This document shows positions 36,519-45,520 of a stretch of 54,419 nt of DNA, piece after piece. Source of the DNA: Mycobacterium sp. 1465703.0. Lineage in GTDB: Bacteria > Actinomycetota > Actinomycetes > Mycobacteriales > Mycobacteriaceae. The position numbers were made by a program, and so were the translations under genes. The first letter of the stretch is position 1. Each line of letters opens with the position of its first letter. Below the pieces are notes generated by a model. It did no database searches. It worked only from the letters and a program-made list of their open reading frames with translations, and was not told the origin of the DNA. The DNA is taken from NCBI RefSeq assembly GCF_001672975.1, contig NZ_LZKU01000090.1, positions 1-54,419 on the forward strand, written 5' to 3'.

Positions 36519-39411
36519 CGGCGGTTAGCGATTCGGCTTCCTTGGCCGGTTTGGGCCAAGGTGCCGGGACCGGGCGTTGCCGGACGCGTTGTGGCCACCA
36601 GAACCATTTGCCGAGCAGCGCGGCAATCGACGGTGTCATCAGCGACCGCACGATCAGGGTGTCGAAGAGCAGACCGAGACCGATGGTGGTGCCGACTTGG
36701 CCGATGACGGTCAATTCGCTGACCGCCATTGTCATCATCGTGAAGGCGAACACCAGGCCTGCCGAGGTCACCACCGAGCCGGTGCCGCCCATCGAGCGGA
36801 TGATGCCGGTGTTCAGGCCGGCGTGGATCTCCTCTTTGAACCTGGCCACCAGGAGCAGGTTGTAGTCGGCGCCGACGGCCAGCAGGATGATGACCGACAT
36901 CGCCAGCACCATCCAGTGCAGTTCGATGCCGATGAGGTGTTGCCAGATCAGCACCGACAGGCCGAACGAGGCGCCCAGCGAGAGCAGGACGGTGCCCACG
37001 ATGACCGCGGATGCCACCACGCCTCGGGTGATGAGCAGCATGATGATGAAAATCAGGCACAGTGAGGCGATTCCGGCGATCAGCAGGTCATATTTGTTGC
37101 CGTCGCCGAGGTCTTTGTAAATCGACGCGGTGCCGCCGAGATAGATCTTCGAGCCCTCCAGCGGGGTGCCCTTGAGTGCTTCGTAGGCGGCTTTCTTGAT
37201 GGCAGGGATGTGTGAAATGCCTTCCGCCGACATCGGATCGCCGTCGTGGCTGATGATGAAGCGCACGGCGTGGCCGTCGGGGGAGATGAAGTTCTTCATG
37301 CCCTTTTTGAACTCTTTGTTGTTGAACGTCTCCGGCGGCAGGTAGAACGAGTCGTCGTTCTTAGAGGCGTCGAACGCCTTGCCCATCGCGTTGGAGTTCT
37401 CCTGGGCTTGCTTCTGCTGATCCTGCAGACCCTTCTGGGTCGAATACATGGTCAGCATCGTTGTTTTCATGGCCTTCATGTTTTGGATCATGGAGGGCAT
37501 GAGCGCGACCATCTGCGGCATCAGGGTGTCTAGATGATCCATGATGGGCAGCAGGCTCTGAATGTCGTCGGTCATCGTGTCAATACCGTCGAGGCCGTCG
37601 AAGACGGAGCGAAGCGACCAGCACACCGGGATGTCATAGCAGTGCTTTTCCCAGTATAAGTAGCTGCGGATCGGCCGGAAGAAGTCCTCGAAATCCGCCA
37701 TGTGGTCGCGTAATTCGTTGATGTCGATGGTCATGTCGTGCATCTTTTTGACCATCATGTGCATGTCGTTGGACATCTGCACGGTGATGCTGGACATCTT
37801 TTCCATGCTGTCGATGGTGGTTTGCATCATGTCGGCCTGATGCAGCATGTCGGCCATCTGATCTTCTTGGTATTTCTGGTTCATCTGCTGGGTGACGCCC
37901 TGCATGCTGATCTGGAACGGGATCGAGGTGTGCTCGATCGGCGTGCCCTGCGGGCGGGTGATGGCCTGCACGCGCCCGATGCCTGGGACCTTGAAGATCG
38001 TCTTGGCGATTTTGTCGATGACCAAAAAGTCCGCCGAATTGCGCAGATCGTGATCGCTTTCGATCATCAGCACTTCGGGATTCATCCGCGCCTGGGAGAA
38101 GTGCCGGTCGGCGGCCGCGTACCCCTCGTTGGCGGGCAGGTCCGCGGGCAGGTAGTTGCGGTCGTTGTAATTGGTGCGGTAGCCGGGCAGGGTCAGCAAG
38201 CCGACCAGTGCCACCCCGATCGTCATGACCAGGATCGGGCCGGGCCAGCGGACAACGAGTGCACCGATCTTGCGCCACCCGCGAGTGCGTTGGGTGCGTT
38301 TGGGTTCCAAGGTTTTGCCGAACCGCGTGGCCACCGAGATGACCGCGGCACCCAGGGTCAATGCCGCCGCGACCACGACCACCATGCCGATGGCCAGCGG
38401 AATACCCAGCGTCTGGAAGTACGGCAGGTTGGTGAAGTGCAGGCAGAACGTCGCGCCGGCGATGGTCAGACCGGACCCGAGCACCACATGGGCAGTGCCC
38501 TTGTACATGGTGTAGTAGGCCTCTTCTCGGGATTCGCCGGTGGCCCGGGCTTCCTGATATCGGCCTATCAAGAAGATCGCGTAGTCGGTGGCGGCCGCGA
38601 TTCCCAACGTGACCAACAGGTTGGTGGCGAACGTCGAAAGGCCAATGAGCTTGAAGTAGCCCAGGAAAGCGACCATGCCACGCGCGGCCGATAGCTCGAG
38701 CACCACCATCACCAGCGTCAGCAGCACGGTGATGACCGAGCGGTAGACCAACAGCAGCATGCCGATGATCACGGTGAATGTGGCCAATGTAATCAGCTGC
38801 AGGCTGCGGTCGCCGGCCTCATGCTGGTCCGCCGACAGCGCCGCTGGCCCGGTGACGTAAGCCTTTATCCCTTTCGGTGGAGGCACGCTCTTGACAATGC
38901 TCTGAACGGATTCCACCGATTCGTTGGCCAGGGCTTCGCCCTGGTTACCCGCGAGGTAGACCTGGACGTAGGCGGCTTTGCCGTCGTTGCTCTGCGCGCC
39001 CGCCCCGGTCAGTGGATCACTCCACATATCCTGCACGTGCTCAACGTGTTTGGTGTCGGCGTCGAGCTTTTTGACGATCTGGTCGTAGTAGGCGTGCGCG
39101 TCAGCACCCAGCGGATTTTGGCCCTCGAGCACGATCATCACCGAGCTGTTGGACTTGTATTCGTTGAATATCGCGCCCATACGCTTGGTCGCAACCACCG
39201 ATTGCGCATCGTCCGGTGCCATCGACACCGAGCGCATCTTGCCGACCTCGTCCAGCTGTGGGACGACGACGTTGAGCACGGCGATGAGCGCGATCCAGCC
39301 CAGAATGATCGGCACGGCTAATGTGCGGATGATCCGGGGGATCTTGTCATGCACGGGCTCTTTGACGACCGGGATGGCGTCGGTGCGGGTGTCGTCGACT
39401 GTTGTGCTCAT
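36511..39411 (-). CDS. mmpL: MmpL4/MmpL5-like RND transporter
   Basis: A 966-residue MmpL protein closely resembling MmpL4/MmpL5, which with an MmpS partner export siderophores and, in the MmpL5 case, drugs. Proton-relay segments [18 protein letters not shown] and [19 protein letters not shown], the loop signature [20 protein letters not shown] with two cysteines, and the C-terminal [16 protein letters not shown] are all present. The extracytoplasmic loop has a Met/Asp/His-rich coiled-coil (about 500-700). It overlaps mmpS by 4 bases and is downstream of a tetR gene. Iron or drug transport cannot be decided from sequence. Confidence 0.95.
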   Translation of the reverse strand: MSTTVDDTRTDAIPVVKEPVHDKIPRIIRTLAVPIILGWIALIAVLNVVVPQLDEVGKMRSVSMAPDDAQSVVATKRMGAIFNEYKSNSSVMIVLEGQNPLGADAHAYYDQIVKKLDADTKHVEHVQDMWSDPLTGAGAQSNDGKAAYVQVYLAGNQGEALANESVESVQSIVKSVPPPKGIKAYVTGPAALSADQHEAGDRSLQLITLATFTVIIGMLLLVYRSVITVLLTLVMVVLELSAARGMVAFLGYFKLIGLSTFATNLLVTLGIAAATDYAIFLIGRYQEARATGESREEAYYTMYKGTAHVVLGSGLTIAGATFCLHFTNLPYFQTLGIPLAIGMVVVVAAALTLGAAVISVATRFGKTLEPKRTQRTRGWRKIGALVVRWPGPILVMTIGVALVGLLTLPGYRTNYNDRNYLPADLPANEGYAAADRHFSQARMNPEVLMIESDHDLRNSADFLVIDKIAKTIFKVPGIGRVQAITRPQGTPIEHTSIPFQISMQGVTQQMNQKYQEDQMADMLHQADMMQTTIDSMEKMSSITVQMSNDMHMMVKKMHDMTIDINELRDHMADFEDFFRPIRSYLYWEKHCYDIPVCWSLRSVFDGLDGIDTMTDDIQSLLPIMDHLDTLMPQMVALMPSMIQNMKAMKTTMLTMYSTQKGLQDQQKQAQENSNAMGKAFDASKNDDSFYLPPETFNNKEFKKGMKNFISPDGHAVRFIISHDGDPMSAEGISHIPAIKKAAYEALKGTPLEGSKIYLGGTASIYKDLGDGNKYDLLIAGIASLCLIFIIMLLITRGVVASAVIVGTVLLSLGASFGLSVLIWQHLIGIELHWMVLAMSVIILLAVGADYNLLLVARFKEEIHAGLNTGIIRSMGGTGSVVTSAGLVFAFTMMTMAVSELTVIGQVGTTIGLGLLFDTLIVRSLMTPSIAALLGKWFWWPQRVRQRPVPAPWPKPAKEAESLTAAR

Positions 39412-39842
39412 GCGGATTTCACCAAGCAGAAGGTCAGGGCGTGCACGCCGTGGGTGATGTTCTCGGCCTTGACTTCGTCATCGATGGTGATGCGGCAACC
39501 AAGGGAATTGCCGTCGCTCTGTGCCGAAAGATTCGGGAAGACCGAGGGGGCGGTGGTGCTGAGAACCAGAGTCCATGGCAGTGGCGCGCCGTCGACCCGC
39601 TTCGGGTCGGCCGACAAATCCAAGTAGTTCACGTTCGCCTGGTTAGCCGAGCCGAAGACTTCGTATTTGACCACCTTGGGCTTGAACGGCTTGGAATCGT
39701 CGAGCCGTGGACTCGTCATGATGCCGGTGTCGTGAGCGCCAAAGAACGACTTGACCCGAAACACGGCAAAGCCGCCGACCACCAGGACCGCCACGATCAA
39801 CAGCGGCAGCCAGGCGTTGCGCACCAGTCTCGATATCTGCAC
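39408..39842 (-). CDS. mmpS: MmpS-family membrane protein
   Basis: A 144-residue MmpS protein, the small partner of an MmpL. A single N-terminal helix [17 protein letters not shown] (about 13-29) anchors it, leaving an outside beta domain with the family segment [29 protein letters not shown] and [15 protein letters not shown]-terminal residues include the [12 protein letters not shown] stretch. The ATG is at 39842; the gene shares its last 4 bases with mmpL. The promoter must lie in the 302-base gap to tetR, which contains an element shared with the tetR promoter. Confidence 0.95.
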   Translation of the reverse strand: MQISRLVRNAWLPLLIVAVLVVGGFAVFRVKSFFGAHDTGIMTSPRLDDSKPFKPKVVKYEVFGSANQANVNYLDLSADPKRVDGAPLPWTLVLSTTAPSVFPNLSAQSDGNSLGCRITIDDEVKAENITHGVHALTFCLVKSA

Positions 39843-40144
39843 CTAGGTGGTCCTTTCCTCGTCACGCGGTCGTGACGTGGATCAGCGTTTGCGCGAGGGG
39901 AGGTGGTGGGCGGGTGAGTGCCCACAAGTCGCCTTGCTCAACAACGAGTTACGTCGATTGCTACGGTTCGCGCGCGCTCGAGCGTCAGACACCGCGATAG
40001 TTGGCAGCCCACCCCGGCCGACGTCCCCGGTATCGATGCTCAGTTCGCCTTGTTCCTGAAGCGTCCCCGAGCACCGCCACCTGCGCATAGTACATGATGT
40101 GCATATCTTGCAGTGCATGCAACATTTGCAACTGGTGTTTCGGA
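39843..40144. other. Non-coding region with mmpS/mmpL promoter
   Basis: No gene is seen. The right part (40090-40135) is AT-richer and packed with TGCA words, including the GTGCA-N4-TTGCAG element at 40099-40113 and a second partial array to 40131. The mmpS transcript should begin left of these. Confidence 0.6.
40099..40113 (+). promoter_or_regulatory. Candidate TetR operator in the mmpS promoter region
   Basis: GTGCATATCTTGCAG here and GTGCACACTTTGCAG at 40773-40787 share GTGCA-N4-TTGCAG in the same orientation. One lies upstream of mmpS, the other upstream of tetR, the arrangement expected if the regulator controls both itself and the transporter. Confidence 0.55.
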
Positions 40145-40759
40145 TCACTTTGTGAAGATGCTGTTCACCAGCGCCGCGGCACGCTCAACATAGGGCATGG
40201 GCGTGTCGTCGGTTTCATGTGGCTCACCGCTGGCCCACTTCTCGATGCCGGAGCGCACCGCTGTCAGCGCCAACTTCGAAATCAGCGCGGCCATCTCGTC
40301 ATCGGGGCGCATCGCCTGGCGACGCACGATGATGTCGGTCAACTGGTTCTGGAATCTCTCCAGATCGGCGAGGAACGCCGCCAACACCGCCGGCGACGTC
40401 TTGGCGAGTTCGAGCATGTGGGCGGCATGCTCGCGGCGCGGTGGCACGTCGCGCAGATGGTGGGCCGCGAGGGTGATCAGCTCGGCCAGTACCACCGGAT
40501 AGGGGGCGGGTCCGGCGGCAACGAAGTCCGCTACCAACTCGGGCGGTATGTCCGAAGGTCCGTAGGCGATCGCGGACTCTTTGTTGGGGAAGTAGTTGAA
40601 GAAGGTGCGCGTGGCGATCCCCGCTTCGGCGCAGATCTCGTCGACGGTGACCTTGTCGAATCCGCGTTCCAGGGTAAGGCGCACTGCGGCGTCACGGATG
40701 TCGGCGCTTGTCTGTCGGCGACGGCGCTCGCGTAGCCCCACGGGATTGGCCATACTCAT
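40145..40759 (-). CDS. TetR-family regulator of the mmpS/mmpL pair
   Basis: A 204-residue TetR repressor. The DNA-binding domain spans about 8-60, with LTLERGFDKVTVDEICAEAGIATRTFFNYFPNKESAI clearly the TetR helix-turn-helix. The C-terminal domain is helical and ends with MPYVERAAALVNSIF. I start at 40759 (MSMANPV) because the shared TGCA operator lies just upstream; ATGs at 40801 and 40753 are also possible. The gene reads towards mmpS. Unlike the MarR regulator Rv0678 of mmpS5/mmpL5 in Mycobacterium tuberculosis, this is TetR-type. Confidence 0.9.
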   Translation of the reverse strand: MSMANPVGLRERRRRQTSADIRDAAVRLTLERGFDKVTVDEICAEAGIATRTFFNYFPNKESAIAYGPSDIPPELVADFVAAGPAPYPVVLAELITLAAHHLRDVPPRREHAAHMLELAKTSPAVLAAFLADLERFQNQLTDIIVRRQAMRPDDEMAALISKLALTAVRSGIEKWASGEPHETDDTPMPYVERAAALVNSIFTK

Positions 40760-40772
40760 ATAGTTGCACGTT

Positions 40773-40787
40773 GTGCACACTTTGCAG
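40773..40787 (+). promoter_or_regulatory. Candidate autoregulatory operator upstream of tetR
   Basis: This 15-base copy of the GTGCA-N4-TTGCAG element begins 14 bases before the chosen tetR start. Next to it is TGCAC-GTT-GTGCA (40765-40777), a perfect inverted repeat overlapping the element. Together they suit binding by a TetR dimer. Confidence 0.55.
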
Positions 40788-40954
40788 TCAGAAGGCGCCA
40801 TGTTCGGCGCTGCCCAACCTCCGTCAGCAAAGCCGACCCGACTGAGCGCGCGATGCTGCCCGTTTACCGGGGGCGATGCATGCCGCAGCGGAAGCCGTTC
40901 TGAAACATACTGATCCGCATATGCGTGGCCAAGGGGACGCCGGGTGGATGGCGG

Positions 40955-41881
40955 TTATCCGCTAGGGGTAAGCGCTCCCCGCAAATATTCGCATTGGCTT
41001 TCGAAGAACTTCGTCGATATCGGCGCCTTGTCCGCGATCTGGTCGAACGCGTGAAATGCTCCCGAAACGATTTCCTCCTGGACCGGCACACCCGCCTCGC
41101 GCAGGCGTCGCGCGTACTCCAAGCTCTCCTGATAAAACAGGTCCAGCGTCCCCACGCCGATCCAGGCGGGCGGCAAACCCGACAAATCCTTGCGACGCGC
41201 CGGCGCCGCCTCGTTGGGGTCGGCGCCGTTGAGGTACCACCGCCAGGCCAGTTGGTTGTCGGATTCGGTCCACATGATGCGCCGGGGACCGTCGTGCCTG
41301 GCGCCGGTGCGATCGTCGAGCATCGGGTAGACCAGCATCTGAAACGCGATTTCGACGTCGTTGCGATCGCGCGCCCGCTGTGCCACCGCAGCCGCGAAAT
41401 GCCCACCGGCGCTGGCCCCGCCGACGGCGACTCGATCCGGATCCACCCATGGCTGGCGCGCCAGCCACAGCAGGGCGGCGTAACAGTCTTCGAGCGGTAT
41501 CGGGTACGGGTGTTCGGGAGCCAACCGGTATTCCACCGCCGCGATCGCGAAACCGGTGCGCTCAGACAGCTTGCGCAGGTACTTATCGTCCTGGGCGGCA
41601 TGACCCATGATGGTGGCGCCGCCGTGGATCCACAGCAGTGCGGGCGCGCGGTCGGGAAGTCCGGCCGGACGATGCAGGCGGACGCTGACATGCTGGTTGA
41701 CGGTGACAACGGGCACGGTGCGGAGGCGTCCCGCATTGCCCATCAGTTTATGGAGCGCGCGCTGGAGCTTCAGACCCCGATGCAAGGCGTATCCGCGGGG
41801 TACGAATCGAGCCACCTTACGAAGGCCGGGATCCAATACGTGTGGGGACGTGAAGGCGTTGTCGGGGAGCCTGTTTGCCAT
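40955..41881 (-). CDS. Alpha/beta hydrolase, hormone-sensitive-lipase type esterase
   Basis: A 308-residue esterase of the HSL (LipH/LipN) family. The oxyanion motif HGGATIMG is near 85, the nucleophile elbow GGASAGGHFAAAV near 155, and the acid and His in the GTLDLFYQES and SGAFHAFDQ segments near 248 and 278. There is no lipobox or signal, so the enzyme is probably cytoplasmic and acts on short-chain lipid esters. The ATG at 41881 follows AGAGGG; an upstream ATG at 41941 adds 20 unlike residues. It lies between the DUF4442 and tetR genes on the same strand. Confidence 0.9.
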   Translation of the reverse strand: MANRLPDNAFTSPHVLDPGLRKVARFVPRGYALHRGLKLQRALHKLMGNAGRLRTVPVVTVNQHVSVRLHRPAGLPDRAPALLWIHGGATIMGHAAQDDKYLRKLSERTGFAIAAVEYRLAPEHPYPIPLEDCYAALLWLARQPWVDPDRVAVGGASAGGHFAAAVAQRARDRNDVEIAFQMLVYPMLDDRTGARHDGPRRIMWTESDNQLAWRWYLNGADPNEAAPARRKDLSGLPPAWIGVGTLDLFYQESLEYARRLREAGVPVQEEIVSGAFHAFDQIADKAPISTKFFESQCEYLRGALTPSG

Positions 41882-41980
41882 CGAATGCCCTCTGTTCCCT
41901 TGCGCCGGCAGACATCGCTGACCATACAGGAACGGACGCAATGTCCATGGGTGGAAATCACCTGAGCTTGACGCGCAGAA

Positions 41981-42484
41981 CTAGGCGCGCCGCGCCGGGC
42001 GCGGCGAGATATGCATGGTTATTTCCGCCCGCACCGCCAAGGTTTCGTCAGCAGTGGTGACACGCACCGGCACGATCAGCGTGGTGGCTTCATCGCCGAG
42101 TTCCGGCATGGAATCAACCGTCGCGATCGCCCGCATATCGGTTTCGGCCTTGGCCAGATATTCGACGGTCATCCCCACCGGGATCCAGCGGTGGGTGGCC
42201 GGGACGGTGACCTCAGTCATCATCCCGGCAGCCAATTCTGCGAGATTGCAGGAGGCGATCGCGTGGTAGGTGCCCAAGTGGTTATGGCTACCTCGACGGT
42301 TGGGTGCACGAACTTCGCAGCGACCGGGCTGCAACGCGGTGATGGTGGGATGCACGCTTGCAAAGTACGGCGCTTTGAAGCAGACCGCCCGGCTGAAGAT
42401 CTTATTGCCGAAAGGTAAGCGGTGCAGCCTGTTCCAGAGCTTTAGCGTGGTGCTGGGTGCGGTGGGCGTGATGGGACCTGTCAT
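41981..42484 (-). CDS. DUF4442 hotdog-fold protein
   Basis: A 167-residue DUF4442 protein, a hotdog-like group close to PaaI thioesterases. The signature RRGSHNHLGTYHAIASCNLAELAAGMM lies at about 63-89, where hotdog enzymes place the catalytic or CoA-contact Asn and His. The following strand IPVGMTVEYLAKAETDMRA is typical. It overlaps the enoyl-CoA hydratase gene by 4 bases, so both probably handle the same CoA ester; the substrate is unknown. Confidence 0.85.
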   Translation of the reverse strand: MTGPITPTAPSTTLKLWNRLHRLPFGNKIFSRAVCFKAPYFASVHPTITALQPGRCEVRAPNRRGSHNHLGTYHAIASCNLAELAAGMMTEVTVPATHRWIPVGMTVEYLAKAETDMRAIATVDSMPELGDEATTLIVPVRVTTADETLAVRAEITMHISPRPARRA

Positions 42485-43155
42485 GATTGCGACCTGTTCT
42501 CGTCATCCGTCAGCGCGTGGACCGCCCGATCGAACATGGACTGCTTTATTGCGCCCAGCGTGCCGGGATCCTTGCCCTGCAACGGGCGCAGCATGTCGAC
42601 GGCAGTATCGGTGACCGCGTCCTCGGGGCAGCTGACGTCGACGATGCCGAATTGCTCGGCATCCGGGCCGCCGAAGCGTCGCCCGGTGGTCATCGAGGCG
42701 ATCGCGGCGCGGGGAGTAAGTTTCGACTGGATGAGCGCTGCCATACCGGGAGTGAACGGAATGCGGATGTCCACCTCGGGAAAACAGAAGTACCCGCGGT
42801 CGGTGCGCATCACACGAAAGTCGTGTGCGACGGCCAGCATCGCTCCGGCGCCGAACGCGTGGCCCACCACGGCAGCCGCCGTGGGTATGGGCAGGGTCAG
42901 CATGCGCGCCAACAGCCGATGCACTCGGTTGATGTACCACTGGCCCTGGTCGCTGTGGGCGCCGAGCCATTCCAAGTCCAGCCCGTTGGAGTAGAACTTT
43001 CCACCGGCAGTGGTGACCAGTCCCTGGGCGCCATCCGAGACGGCTTGGTCGAGCGCATCATCGATGTCATCGAGAAAGGTTGGGCTGAACCGGTTCTCAT
43101 CCTCGCCGAGGCGGACGATGGCGATGTTGTCGGCGTAGTCCAATTTCACTGGCAT
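42481..43155 (-). CDS. Enoyl-CoA hydratase/isomerase (crotonase) family protein
   Basis: A 224-residue crotonase-fold protein, a little shorter than the usual 250-270 residues. The oxyanion-hole segments are recognisable as GGKFYSNGLDLEWL and VGHAFGAGAMLAVAHDFRVMR, followed by FPEVDIRIPFTPGM. The usual pair of catalytic Glu residues of true hydratases is not evident (Asp/Glu in FPEVDIR only), so isomerase or hydrolase activity is equally possible. ATG 43155 is preceded by AAGGAGAAACAG, an excellent ribosome site; the ATG at 43176 is less likely. It is preceded by a tetR gene. Confidence 0.88.
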   Translation of the reverse strand: MPVKLDYADNIAIVRLGEDENRFSPTFLDDIDDALDQAVSDGAQGLVTTAGGKFYSNGLDLEWLGAHSDQGQWYINRVHRLLARMLTLPIPTAAAVVGHAFGAGAMLAVAHDFRVMRTDRGYFCFPEVDIRIPFTPGMAALIQSKLTPRAAIASMTTGRRFGGPDAEQFGIVDVSCPEDAVTDTAVDMLRPLQGKDPGTLGAIKQSMFDRAVHALTDDENRSQS

Positions 43156-43195
43156 CTGTTTCTCCTTGAGTTTCACTCGTATGTCTGACGGTTGG

Positions 43196-43825
43196 TCACC
43201 CGCGATGCTGCCGCGCCGCAGGGAGTTTCACCGCCAGCACTGCGCGCACGGCCGCGTGCAGTTGCGCGCGTGCGGTGCCGCTTCCAAGCCGGCCGCGGCG
43301 CAGCAGCAGCGCGGTCGGCAGATCCACGACGCAGCTGGTGATCGCGTCCACCGCTGCCGTGTCCTTGCGGTCCCACACCGCGATGGCAAGCCGGACCATC
43401 AACGCGACCAGAAGCCTGTCGAGACTTCTCAGCTCATCGGCAACATCCTCGGGGACATCATCGGCGAGCACTTCCTCGCGACGCACGCGCAACACGAGCG
43501 TGGAAGAGCCGGGATGTCGTTCGGCGAACACCGCCGCCGCGTCGGCTGCGGCCACTACGGCCTCGATCGGGCCGCCCGTGTCGTTATTGGCCACCGCCTC
43601 GTCGACCAGCGAAGTCTGCAGCGCCAAAAAGCGTCGGCCCGCCCGCAGCCAGGCCTGGCCCATCAGCCCGGCCCGCGACGTAAACGTGTGGTATATCGCG
43701 CCGTTGGACACACCCACCGCCGCGCTCACCGCTCGGATGGTCACCGCGGTTGGACCCGACTGCGCCACCAAGTCTTCGACGGCGTCGAGCACGACGTCGG
43801 GATCATGTATACGCGGGCGTGGCAT
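43196..43825 (-). CDS. TetR-family transcriptional regulator
   Basis: A 209-residue TetR protein with the N-terminal DNA-binding domain at about 5-55 (VEDLVAQSGPTAVTIRAVSAAVGVSNGAIYHTFTSRAGLM). The effector domain is helical without a recognisable ligand signature. It lies 40 bases upstream of the enoyl-CoA hydratase gene in the same direction and may be its operon leader. A palindrome just before its start is a possible autoregulatory site. Confidence 0.9.
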   Translation of the reverse strand: MPRPRIHDPDVVLDAVEDLVAQSGPTAVTIRAVSAAVGVSNGAIYHTFTSRAGLMGQAWLRAGRRFLALQTSLVDEAVANNDTGGPIEAVVAAADAAAVFAERHPGSSTLVLRVRREEVLADDVPEDVADELRSLDRLLVALMVRLAIAVWDRKDTAAVDAITSCVVDLPTALLLRRGRLGSGTARAQLHAAVRAVLAVKLPAARQHRG

Positions 43826-43839
43826 GCGGCCACTGTAAC

Positions 43840-43853
43840 AGAGTAAGTGCTCT
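43840..43853. promoter_or_regulatory. Palindrome upstream of tetR, possible operator
   Basis: AGAG-TAAGTG-CTCT, with AT-rich flanks, lies 15 bases upstream of the tetR start, in a position where a repressor would block its own promoter. Only 4-base arms are perfect, so the support is modest. Confidence 0.35.
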
Positions 43854-43889
43854 ATTATCTAACGGCGCTGAACCCCGCGGCGTCGCATC

Positions 43890-45506
43890 TCAGCTGATGC
43901 GTCCCGCATCGGTGATCGGTGCTGTCAAACCGATGACGGTGCGGCCGTTTTCGAGTTCGACACCGGCCAGACCCACGGGCGCGGGCAGGGATGCCAGTAG
44001 ACGGCCCAGGCCGGCTTCGGAGATGCGGAACAATTCCCCGTCGATGCTGGCGGCCGGGTTGTCGACCGACGCGAACCGGTGGTCGTCAATCGTGTTGATG
44101 TCGTGGGAATAGCGTGCGCCGGCTTGTTCGAGATGAAAGTGCAGTGGTTGATCACGTCGGTAGGCACCGAATACCGCTAGCTCGCAACCGGCTTCGACGA
44201 GCAGCGCGGGGGTAGTGCCGCTCAGTCGTGTGGCGATGTCCACTGCGATTTGGTCACCGAAAGTTCGCGCGACGATCGTCACCCCGAATGGGGTGCCGGT
44301 CTGCGTCGGGACTCCGGGCACGGCAACCGCGGCCATGTCGAGCAGGTTGGCGAAATTGGTGTACGTGCCCATGCGGCGATTGATCGAATAGGGATCGGCC
44401 TGTAAGTCGGCCAATGACGGGTGTTCGGTGGTGGTCGGGAGCAACAACGCGTCGAACCCCTCGAGGACGACCGCGGCGTCGGCCCGTGCGCGCGCCAGCG
44501 CGTCCAGATCAGCGGCGAACGCAGGGCCGGTGATCGCGCGTCCCGCGGCGATGATTGACGCCACGAAGGGGTCTGCGCCCGCTGGCGCGGTGTCCAGGAA
44601 TTCACCGACCGCGGCATAGCGTTCGGCGACGAAAGCACCGTCGTAGAGCAGCAAGGCCGCGTCTAACAGAACGGTGATATCGACCGGTTCGACCGTTAAT
44701 CCGCCATCGGTGGCCAGCGCCACGGTCTGTTGGAAGGCGTGCCGGTAGGCATCGCTGAGCGCGGCGAGGTTGGCGGCTTCGGGAACCGCTATCCGGGGCG
44801 CAGTGGGTGCACCGAGCCGAACATCAGCGGGCCAGGTACGGCTGCGCGGATCGAGAGAGTCTGGGCCGGCCATCACGGCCGCCGCGACGACGGCCGTGTG
44901 CAGATCTGCCGCGAGCACCGAGACGGCGTCGAAGTCGGCGCAGGCGGGGACCACCCCATGGGTAGGAATGATCCCGAGTGTGGGCTTGATTCCGACGATT
45001 CCGTTGAGTGCCGCGGGGACCCGAACGGATCCTGCGGTGTCGGTGCCGATGCCGATGTCGGCGATGCCCAGCGCGACGGCCACGGCGGAGCCGGAACTGG
45101 AGCCCCCGGCGACGAGGTGTGGATGCCGCGAATTACGCACGGCGCCATAGGGACTGCGGGTACCGGTCAGGCCGGTGCCGAATTGGTCAAGGTTCGTCTT
45201 GCCGAGGACGACCGCACCGGCGGCGCAGAGCCGGTCTACGGCGATGGCAGAGGTTGTTGGCGCGTAGGCGAACTCTGGGCAGCCCGCGGTGGTAGGGAGG
45301 CCGGCGACGTCGATGTTGTCCTTGACGGCGATCACCATTCCCGCCAGTGGCAGGCTCTCTCCGGCGGCGAGCCGTTGCTCGACCACGTCGGCGTCGATGA
45401 GCACGTCGGCCTGTTCGCGCAATGTGATCCAAATTTCTGGCCGGTCGACTTCGGCGATGCGGCGGTACGCGGCGGTTACGCGTGCGGTGGGCAAGCAACG
45501 GGTCAT
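43890..45506 (-). CDS. atzF: Allophanate hydrolase
   Basis: A 538-residue amidase-signature enzyme with the two-part build of allophanate hydrolase (AtzF), which turns allophanate into ammonia and CO2. Catalytic residues are Lys62 in VIAVKDN, the cis-Ser near 136-138 in AGGSSSGSAVAV, and the nucleophile Ser160 in GTDTAGSVRVPAAL. After the amidase domain (to about 410) a C-terminal domain (about 425-538, LAVFGAYRRDQPLHFHLEQAGARY) matches the allophanate-hydrolase C-terminal fold. No urea carboxylase or biuret hydrolase gene is near. It follows the AtoE-like transporter by 14 bases. Confidence 0.88.
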   Translation of the reverse strand: MTRCLPTARVTAAYRRIAEVDRPEIWITLREQADVLIDADVVEQRLAAGESLPLAGMVIAVKDNIDVAGLPTTAGCPEFAYAPTTSAIAVDRLCAAGAVVLGKTNLDQFGTGLTGTRSPYGAVRNSRHPHLVAGGSSSGSAVAVALGIADIGIGTDTAGSVRVPAALNGIVGIKPTLGIIPTHGVVPACADFDAVSVLAADLHTAVVAAAVMAGPDSLDPRSRTWPADVRLGAPTAPRIAVPEAANLAALSDAYRHAFQQTVALATDGGLTVEPVDITVLLDAALLLYDGAFVAERYAAVGEFLDTAPAGADPFVASIIAAGRAITGPAFAADLDALARARADAAVVLEGFDALLLPTTTEHPSLADLQADPYSINRRMGTYTNFANLLDMAAVAVPGVPTQTGTPFGVTIVARTFGDQIAVDIATRLSGTTPALLVEAGCELAVFGAYRRDQPLHFHLEQAGARYSHDINTIDDHRFASVDNPAASIDGELFRISEAGLGRLLASLPAPVGLAGVELENGRTVIGLTAPITDAGRIS

Positions 45507-45520
45507 TTACTTACTCGATC

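Noticed and set aside
40925..41965. Plus-strand open frame over the esterase gene
   Set aside because: It is the antisense shadow of a clear HSL-type esterase with complete motifs.
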